DNA from: CAZFQG01 sp964520785
GTDB taxonomy: Bacteria > Planctomycetota > Planctomycetia > Pirellulales > Thermoguttaceae
Direction of reading: 5' to 3'
Assembly: GCA_964520785.1 (NCBI GenBank)
Contig: CAZFQG010000279.1
Span: 1 to 5,829 of the forward strand
DNA length: 5,829 bases
Shown: piece by piece, positions 1 through 4,375 of the stretch
How the letters are laid out: every line of letters begins with the position of its first letter
Position numbering within the stretch: the stretch's first letter is position 1
Notes under the pieces: model-generated
The model's database searches: none
What the model was told of the DNA's origin: nothing
What the model saw: the letters and a program-made list of their open reading frames with translations, nothing else
Translations under genes and position numbers: made by a program

Positions 1-352
1 CCGAGACTTCGGGAACGATCATCGCCAAACTGTGGGATCCGTCGTCGAACACAAGCATGACCATGGAGTTGCTCGCCCGAATCTCCAGCCGGTCGACCAA
101 TTCCGGCGGCACACTGAACTCTAGCGGTCCGAACCGGCACGTCTTCCAGTCTTCAGGCAATGGAGAATCCAGCATTGCACTGGTCGGGATGGCACGAACG
201 TGATTATAGCCGAGCCAAGCCGATTCGACTCTCCACCAGAAATGCGGAGCAAAAGCAATCAGTAGGGCAATGGAGGCTGCCGAAGGCCCATAGAACAACA
301 CATTCTTCAATCCAGGCCCAAGGAGCCTGCGTTTGGACGAGGAGACTTGCAT
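1..352 (-). CDS. Partial single-pass membrane protein, candidate immunity protein of the upstream Rhs tail
   Basis: This frame is open from an ATG at 350-352 to the left edge, giving 117 codons with no stop; the C-terminus lies outside the window. The protein begins MQVSSSKRRLLGPG. It has one hydrophobic segment at about residues 18-40 (containing SIALLIAFAP), preceded by Lys/Arg, so the N-terminus is probably cytoplasmic. A soluble part follows, with PLPEDWKTCRFGPLEFSVPP and then strand-like MVMLVFDD. An AAAGGA Shine-Dalgarno sequence lies 7 nt before the ATG. It starts 27 nt after the stop of the Rhs orphan cassette, which is the usual slot for an immunity gene. The cassette's tail also has a hydrophobic stretch, so a membrane-located immunity protein is plausible. 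I do not recognise the family. The reading frame is well supported; the immunity role is inferred from position only. Confidence 0.7.
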   Translation of the reverse strand, partial: MQVSSSKRRLLGPGLKNVLFYGPSAASIALLIAFAPHFWWRVESAWLGYNHVRAIPTSAMLDSPLPEDWKTCRFGPLEFSVPPELVDRLEIRASNSMVMLVFDDGSHSLAMIVPEVS

Positions 353-359
353 GCTGAAT

Positions 360-365
360 TCCTTT
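360..365 (-). promoter_or_regulatory. Ribosome binding site of the membrane protein gene
   Basis: AAAGGA on the minus strand, 7 nt upstream of the ATG at 352. It supports this start for a gene that would otherwise be seen only as an edge-truncated frame. Confidence 0.5.
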
Positions 366-379
366 CGATTCTATAGGAA

Positions 380-1507
380 TCACTTCAGTTGCCTTAACGC
401 CAGTGTCATCGCTCCTCTGATTGCCTGAATACACTTCTGAAATCCTTTTTCGAAATCGGCCAATTGGTCAGGTGTCAGTTCAGCACGTGCCTTTTCCGCT
501 ATGCAGCTTAGCAGCATCCCCTCCAGGCTCTTTCTGTGAAATATCGGCATGACATTCGGATGATCGGCATATTCGAACGCGAATCCCACCGGGTCATCGT
601 TGTACTCCTGAACACATGCCTCCTGCAATGGATCGTACACGTCTAAGAACGAACTGCAACTGTAGAAGAACCAGAATGTGTAGAAGACAGGAACGAACTG
701 CAGTAGACGTCCGGCCGTCGAAATCGGCCCGTCTCCGTCTGGCAAAATCCGCTCACACTGTTGCCCAGAGGGATCAAGACCTGCTGTCGGCGCGCCGGCA
801 ACATACTCGTACAAATTCACCCCCCCCTCATACCCAATCGGATCCCTCCCCACGAACCGCCCCAACTCCGAATGATAATACCGCGCCCGGTAGTACATCA
901 ACTCGGTTTCGGGGTCGAATTCGCGACCCGTATACAACGTCGTATTATCGTAATCCGACTTCCCGTCGGCGTCGACCGAGAAATCGGGGTTCAACACCGT
1001 GACGGTTCCATACGGGGTGTAGAGATAGCGTTCTACGACGTCGCCGGTGGCGCCCACGAGAGCGGTGACGTTGTAGTTGGCGTCGTTGAGGTAATAGAGG
1101 CGGTTCGCCGTGATGATGTCCCCTTGGGCGTCGCATTCGTCGCGGAGGATGAGGGAGTCGACGTAGCGGGGGGACCAGATGTTTTGGGATTTGGGCTCCA
1201 GGGACTCGGCAGCCGGGGCCGCGCCGGAGACGTCTTCGCCTTGGCGGGTTTCTAGGACCTGGTTGTCGCGGTTGTGGAAGAAGTGGGTGAAGGTGTCGAG
1301 GGAGCCGTCGGAGTTTTCGTCGACGCCTTTGACGATGCGGCGGCCGGTTCCGTCATATTCGACGTCGAGCGAGTAGGAGGTGATTTGCTGCGTGTAGGCA
1401 AGCGAGTAGTCGAGGCTATCGAAATAGCGGAACGTTTGTTGCAGATTTGCGCACGGTGATTTAGATGAACCGGCCAGGGAAAAACGCTTCCCGTCGTCGC
1501 TACTCAT
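380..1507 (-). CDS. Orphan Rhs core fragment with an unrecognised C-terminal tail (putative toxin cassette 2)
   Basis: 375 residues. The first 50 or so are not Rhs-like. From YDGTGRRIVKG the sequence is an RHS-repeat-associated core: NYNVTAL, ERYLYTPYG, YTGREFDPETELMYYRARYY, LGRFVGRDPIGY. It ends with the pretoxin boundary DPSGQ near residue 249. The last 126 residues are the variable tail. They include a hydrophobic aromatic stretch at about 268-288 (FVPVFYTFWFFY), five cysteines and a helical end (AELTPDQLADFEKGF). I recognise no toxin family; a membrane-active or cysteine-dependent effector are only guesses. The fragment lacks the N-terminal delivery part, so it is an orphan (silent or spare) cassette. 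Its ATG overlaps the previous gene's TGA as ATGA and has no good Shine-Dalgarno sequence, which points to translational coupling. The core is almost identical to part of the long Rhs gene at 4376-5829. The tail DNA is visibly less GC-rich than the core. Confidence 0.8.
   Translation of the reverse strand: MSSDDGKRFSLAGSSKSPCANLQQTFRYFDSLDYSLAYTQQITSYSLDVEYDGTGRRIVKGVDENSDGSLDTFTHFFHNRDNQVLETRQGEDVSGAAPAAESLEPKSQNIWSPRYVDSLILRDECDAQGDIITANRLYYLNDANYNVTALVGATGDVVERYLYTPYGTVTVLNPDFSVDADGKSDYDNTTLYTGREFDPETELMYYRARYYHSELGRFVGRDPIGYEGGVNLYEYVAGAPTAGLDPSGQQCERILPDGDGPISTAGRLLQFVPVFYTFWFFYSCSSFLDVYDPLQEACVQEYNDDPVGFAFEYADHPNVMPIFHRKSLEGMLLSCIAEKARAELTPDQLADFEKGFQKCIQAIRGAMTLALRQLK
830..1359 (-). repeat. 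Direct repeat copy A: Rhs core shared with 4973-5505
   Basis: This 530-base segment aligns in the same orientation with 4973-5505 (533 bases; one 3-base indel around the codons for ALVGATG versus ALFDAATG). Both outer blocks are nearly perfect. From 830 to about 1025 I see one difference (position 1007, t versus a). From 1191 to 1359 I see one (1235, t versus g). Most differences lie between about 1027 and 1190. Similarity stops at once at 829/4972, just after the DPIGY codons, and at 1360/5506, just before the YDGTGRR codons. Confidence 0.93.
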
Positions 1508-1917
1508 TGGGTGTCCGCGGGGTTGGTGCGGTTGGTGTCGATATCGGGGCCAAACATTACCTGCTTCGCCGCCTCGTAGTCCTCCGCTTCAAGGGCAGAA
1601 ATCAACTGAGTCCCCCTCTCGAGGTCCCAATCGAGGAGTTCGCTCTCGTCTCTCTGCCGCCACTTGTCGACACAAGCATGCTCATCGGCTAAGGACTGGA
1701 GAAGCTCTTCGATTTCGCCCGACAAATCGGTTCCTGGCGTACGATCTAAATCTACATCTACAGCGAACTCGAGTGTCTTGCTATCTTGAACTCCCCCAAC
1801 GAGAAAACCATTCTTCTCTAGTCGCCAGAACAGCTCGTCGGCGAAAGCTGATTTCGCGTCGTCCGCGCAAGAAACGGTAAAAACAACTCGATAGAAATAC
1901 GAGATACGTGACTGCAT
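1504..1917 (-). CDS. 137-residue acidic protein, candidate immunity protein for the HicA-like Rhs tail
   Basis: The frame could begin at an ATG at 1950. The ATG at 1917 is preferred because a GGAGG lies 7 nt before it, and the protein then starts MQSRISYFYRVVF. The start lies 56 nt after the Rhs-HicA stop. The protein looks alpha/beta: a strand (YFYRVVFTVSC), a helix (DAKSAFADELFWRLEKNG), strands (FLVGGV and LEFAVDVDLD) and then acidic helices (LSGEIEELLQSLADEH, QLISALEAEDYEAAKQV). It is rich in Asp/Glu, which suits neutralising a basic nucleic-acid-binding toxin. It shows no HicB-type pattern (no partial RNase-H-like YFPDLPGC motif and no ribbon-helix-helix end that I can see), so it would be an unrelated immunity type. 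Its TGA overlaps the ATG of the next Rhs cassette. The coding call is firm; the function is inferred from position. Confidence 0.75.
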   Translation of the reverse strand: MQSRISYFYRVVFTVSCADDAKSAFADELFWRLEKNGFLVGGVQDSKTLEFAVDVDLDRTPGTDLSGEIEELLQSLADEHACVDKWRQRDESELLDWDLERGTQLISALEAEDYEAAKQVMFGPDIDTNRTNPADTQ

Positions 1918-1924
1918 TCTCAGA

Positions 1925-1929
1925 CCTCC
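1925..1929 (-). promoter_or_regulatory. Ribosome binding site deciding the start of the 137-residue gene
   Basis: GGAGG on the minus strand, 7 nt before the ATG at 1917. The alternative ATG at 1950 would put this site inside the coding region and has no comparable site upstream, so the shorter protein is favoured. Confidence 0.65.
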
Positions 1930-1973
1930 ACTGGCTATTGTTTCTCGCATGTTGACTATGCGGCCATCCGCAT

Positions 1974-2990
1974 CTACATATCCAAGAGCTTATCGAGTAT
2001 TTGCTTGGCAACGCCCCGACTGACGGGGTCAGCAATCGTGAACGTTTCCCCGCCTAGTTTAACCTTTATGTGGCTGCCCTTTCCTCCACATTTCACGACC
2101 TCTCCACCCATTTTCACCAGCTGCTTGACAACTCGTGTCTGCCCAATATTCATAAAACGCTTAATTACATCACCCTTGCTAACAACGCCTGTCTGTATAC
2201 ATACAGACAGTGCGGCAGGGCTTTTCAGGCACCCCATAAGAGTCGAATAGGTGCCTAACGGATCCCTCAGTGCGGTTGGTCGATTCGCCACGTACCGATA
2301 CAGATTCACGTCACCTGCACGATACCCAATCGGATCCCGCGACACAAACCCCCCGATACTCGAATCATAATACCGGTTCCGGACCTGGTACAGCTCACTC
2401 TCCGCGTCGAAGAAGTATCCGCAATAGAGCGGACCGTCTTCGGTCGGGGTGGTGGGGTTGGACCAGTCGGTGTCGTAGGCGGTGGCGTCGCCGTAGGGGG
2501 TATAGGCGTAGCGGGTGACGACGTTTCCGGTGGCGGCGTCGATGACGGCGGTGACGTTGTGGTTGGCGTCGGTCGTGTAGTAGCGGGTGGTGTCGCCCGC
2601 GTCGAGGAGGTCGCCGTCGCCGTTGTCGTCGTGGAAGCGAACGATGGGCGAGTCGATGTACCGCGCCGACCAGACGTATTGGTTCGCCTCGGTCGTCACG
2701 CCCGAGCCGTCCACCCGGCGCTCTTCAAGGCACTGCCACGACGTGTTGTAGTAATAATGCGTATCCACCGAACCGGCGGTGACTTCCTTCTCGATCCGGC
2801 GGTTCAGCCCGTCATAGCTGTACTTGGCGATGAGCGCGCCAGCGGAGCCCGAATCGTCCGCGCGGACTTCGGTGAGGCGGTTCCAGGGGTCGTAGATGTA
2901 GTGGACGCGGGTGGTTTCGTCGCCCGGCTTGGGACCGGATTTCATGTTGCCGGCGGGGGCGGGGTTGAAGGATTTCGTGAGCAAGACCAT
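1974..2990 (-). CDS. Orphan Rhs core fragment with a HicA-like C-terminal toxin domain (cassette 1)
   Basis: 338 residues from the first ATG. The Rhs-like sequence begins near APAGNMKSGPKPG and YIYDPWNRLTEV, with further YD motifs (YSYDGLNRRIEK), the core (TDANHNVTAVIDAATG, YAYTPYG, YYDSSIGGFVSRDPIGY) and the boundary DPLG near residue 246. The 92-residue tail ends at about 285-338 in a HicA-like domain: helix RVVKQLVKMGGEVVK, then GGKGSHIKVKLGGETFTI, then helix VAKQILDKLL. HicA toxins are small dsRBD-fold ribosome-dependent mRNA interferases whose catalytic His lies in a GSH motif; here that is His307 (codon 2070-2072). The PxH seen after the last strand of many HicA proteins is replaced by ADP. 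The N-terminal delivery region is missing. There is no clear Shine-Dalgarno sequence at 2990, and the frame stays open upstream to a stop at 3099-3101, so the start is uncertain. The candidate immunity gene follows. Confidence 0.8.
   Translation of the reverse strand: MVLLTKSFNPAPAGNMKSGPKPGDETTRVHYIYDPWNRLTEVRADDSGSAGALIAKYSYDGLNRRIEKEVTAGSVDTHYYYNTSWQCLEERRVDGSGVTTEANQYVWSARYIDSPIVRFHDDNGDGDLLDAGDTTRYYTTDANHNVTAVIDAATGNVVTRYAYTPYGDATAYDTDWSNPTTPTEDGPLYCGYFFDAESELYQVRNRYYDSSIGGFVSRDPIGYRAGDVNLYRYVANRPTALRDPLGTYSTLMGCLKSPAALSVCIQTGVVSKGDVIKRFMNIGQTRVVKQLVKMGGEVVKCGGKGSHIKVKLGGETFTIADPVSRGVAKQILDKLLDM
2189..2210. repeat. Perfect 10-bp inverted repeat with a 2-nt centre inside the toxin-tail coding region
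   Basis: The arms CTGTCTGTAT (2189-2198) and ATACAGACAG (2201-2210) are exact reverse complements around AC. The repeat lies in codons for LSVCIQTG, in the linker between the DPLG boundary and the HicA-like domain. No function is visible. Confidence 0.6.
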
Positions 2991-3061
2991 TTCGTTCGGG
3001 CGAAGCGGTTGGGAGCGGGAATACGTGGTTGACGGGGACTTTCGCGAACACGCCGGGACAC

Positions 3062-3091
3062 ATTCTACCCCGGCTGCGGAAGCCGGGTCAA
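3062..3091 (-). promoter_or_regulatory. Possible sigma-70-like promoter upstream of the HicA-like cassette
   Basis: On the minus strand TTGACC (3086-3091) and TAGAAT (3062-3067) are separated by 18 bases. Each hexamer matches five of six consensus positions. The spacer is almost filled by an inverted repeat. Promoter rules in this kind of host are poorly known and the coding start is uncertain, so this is tentative. Confidence 0.3.
3069..3087. repeat. Inverted repeat in the promoter spacer (7-bp arms, 5-nt loop)
   Basis: CCCGGCT (3069-3075) and AGCCGGG (3081-3087) are exact reverse complements around GCGGA. Such a site could be an operator, a short hairpin or part of a dispersed palindromic element. 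The sequence alone does not decide. Confidence 0.5.
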
Positions 3092-3179
3092 GTTGGAATC
3101 AGGAGAATCGGAATATAGACGATCTCGATCCGGCTCACGGTTCCTTAGAACTCGTATAGAATTAACTTCCCGAATTCCC

Positions 3180-3234
3180 GGGGCCGATCCCGAATTTCAC
3201 TCCGCTACGCTGCGTGAAAATCAGGATCGGCCCC
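3180..3234. repeat. Long imperfect hairpin after the TPR gene
   Basis: Outer arms GGGGCCGATCC (3180-3190) and GGATCGGCCCC (3224-3234) are exact reverse complements. Inside, TTTCAC (3195-3200) pairs with GTGAAA (3214-3219), leaving a 13-nt loop and 4-nt internal bulges. It begins about 29 nt past the stop of the TPR gene, so it may end or stabilise that transcript. No T-tract follows on either strand, so it is not a textbook intrinsic terminator. A REP-like dispersed element is an alternative. Confidence 0.6.
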
Positions 3235-3263
3235 CCAACTAATACACGGACAAGTTCTTAGTG

Positions 3264-4310
3264 TCACTGTAACTCCCTTCCAGGCGGTGCCGACTTGGCG
3301 TTAAGGCCGAGGCTCCTGGCCTCGGCAAAATCGGCTTGCGCCTCGGTCGTTTGGCCCTTCCTCTCGTAAGCATGACCTCGCGCGTAATACGCGGACGCAC
3401 GTTTCATGTTGTCGCCTGCGGGAGCAAGTCGAATCGCCTGGGAGTAGTCCGCGATCGCCTTGTCGCAGTCGCCCTGTACAAAGAAGGCGAAGCCTCGGTA
3501 CATATATGGACGCGCGTGCTTCGGGTCGAGCTTGATTGCCTTGGTGTAATCGGGAATGGCCTTGTCGAACTCGTTCATTCTGTAATACAAATCCGCGCGG
3601 TGTAGGTATGGATAGCTGTCCGCACGTCTCGGATCGAGTTCGATGGCGCGAGTGTAGTCTCGAATCGCCTCCTCTTCGTTCCGAAGCCTTTCATAGGCTA
3701 GGGCACGGCTCACATAGGCATCCCTGCATTTCGGGTCCAGTTGTAGGGCGCGGGTTGCGTCAGCAACGGCGCCGGCGTAGTCGCCTTTGCCGCATCGGGC
3801 TTGGCTGCGAGCCCCGTATCCTCCGGCGTCTTGCGGAGCGAGGCGGATCGCCTCGTTCGCGTCCGCGATTGCGAGGTCAAAATCACCTCGCCCAAAATAT
3901 GCCGCACTCCGATTGCAGTATGCGGACGCATACTGCCGGTCCAGGCGGATGGCCTCGTTCGCGTCTGCAATAGCCGCGTCGTAGTTCTTCGTCGCCGCAT
4001 AGACGGCGCTGCGATTGAGATACGCCGTTTTGTCTTCAGGATCGAGACGGATCGCTTCCGAGAAGTCCTTTATCGCCGCGTCGCAGTCTCCTTGACCGAC
4101 ATTGGTCATTCCTCGACCAAAGTAACCACCGGGACACGTCGGGTCCATTTCAATTGCTTTGGTGAACACCCGTCGGGCACCATCATAGTCCTTCTTCTGG
4201 CATAACGCCTTCGCGGATGCAAGCATCCCGTCTGTCGTGCCCGCAATGGCGAGGCCGCTACAAGCAAGAAAGACCAAACAGGTTGCGATCCGTCGCATCA
4301 CTCCATGCAT
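3264..4310 (-). CDS. Secreted tetratricopeptide-repeat (TPR) protein in the slot after the long Rhs gene
   Basis: 348 residues from the ATG at 4310, chosen because GGAGG lies 6 nt upstream and a signal peptide follows: two Arg, a hydrophobic stretch (CLVFLACSGLAIA) and a likely signal-peptidase-I site after Ala23. The frame also has an ATG at 4397, but that would overlap the Rhs gene and bury the signal peptide. From about residue 29 to 340 there are nine TPR units of about 34 residues, with the typical alternation of AYxNRxxxY and DAAIADANEAIRLDP (for example SEAIRLDPEDKTAYLNRS and TKAIKLDPKHARPYMYRG). TPR arrays form superhelical protein-binding surfaces, so the product probably binds a partner outside the cytoplasm. 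It starts 65 nt after the Rhs stop, where an immunity gene is expected. It may bind the proline-rich Rhs tail or be an accessory factor; neither is shown by sequence. No enzymatic domain is seen. Confidence 0.85.
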   Translation of the reverse strand: MHGVMRRIATCLVFLACSGLAIAGTTDGMLASAKALCQKKDYDGARRVFTKAIEMDPTCPGGYFGRGMTNVGQGDCDAAIKDFSEAIRLDPEDKTAYLNRSAVYAATKNYDAAIADANEAIRLDRQYASAYCNRSAAYFGRGDFDLAIADANEAIRLAPQDAGGYGARSQARCGKGDYAGAVADATRALQLDPKCRDAYVSRALAYERLRNEEEAIRDYTRAIELDPRRADSYPYLHRADLYYRMNEFDKAIPDYTKAIKLDPKHARPYMYRGFAFFVQGDCDKAIADYSQAIRLAPAGDNMKRASAYYARGHAYERKGQTTEAQADFAEARSLGLNAKSAPPGRELQ

Positions 4311-4316
4311 GGGTAA

Positions 4317-4321
4317 CCTCC
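4317..4321 (-). promoter_or_regulatory. Ribosome binding site of the TPR gene
   Basis: GGAGG on the minus strand, 6 nt before the ATG at 4310. It selects this start over the upstream in-frame ATG at 4397, which would overlap the preceding Rhs gene. Confidence 0.65.
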
Positions 4322-4375
4322 ATATCGTGCAAAAGGCGTATTCGGGTTTGGCTCCGCTACCTCGCGTGATGCCGT

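Larger units (their letters stand above)
2991..3263. other. Region between the TPR gene and the HicA-like Rhs cassette, no convincing gene
   Basis: 273 bases. From 3098 down to 2991 the Rhs frame is open, but the residues do not look like YD repeats, and I see no start with a ribosome binding site. The region holds a promoter-like pair at 3062-3091 with an inverted repeat in its spacer and a long imperfect hairpin at 3180-3234. It also marks where the Rhs core was cut off at its 5' end, so the cassette may have been joined here to unrelated, possibly dispersed, intergenic DNA. Confidence 0.5.

Noticed and set aside
204..434. 76-residue minus-strand frame covering the start of the membrane protein gene
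   Set aside because: It overlaps both the Rhs tail and the better-supported membrane protein frame, has no ribosome binding site that I can see, and its residues look like a shadow translation.
1504..1917. HicB antitoxin or YggL-like protein
   Set aside because: HicB was expected next to a HicA-like toxin, but its motifs are absent. A faint likeness of DELFWRLEKNGFLVGG to YggL-type proteins is too short to support a family call.
2559..3032. 157-residue plus-strand frame antisense to the Rhs core
   Set aside because: Very Val/Gly/Arg-rich antisense reading of a high-GC Rhs core; a shadow. The same applies to the plus-strand frames at 616-1255, 3801-4205 and 4556-5507.
3180..3234. Canonical intrinsic terminator
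   Set aside because: The stem is strong but no run of T follows it on either strand, so it is listed as an inverted repeat only.
3264..4310. Lipoprotein signal in the TPR protein
   Set aside because: The residues before the cysteines (VFLAC, ATC) do not fit a normal lipobox, and an Ala-Ile-Ala signal-peptidase-I site fits better.
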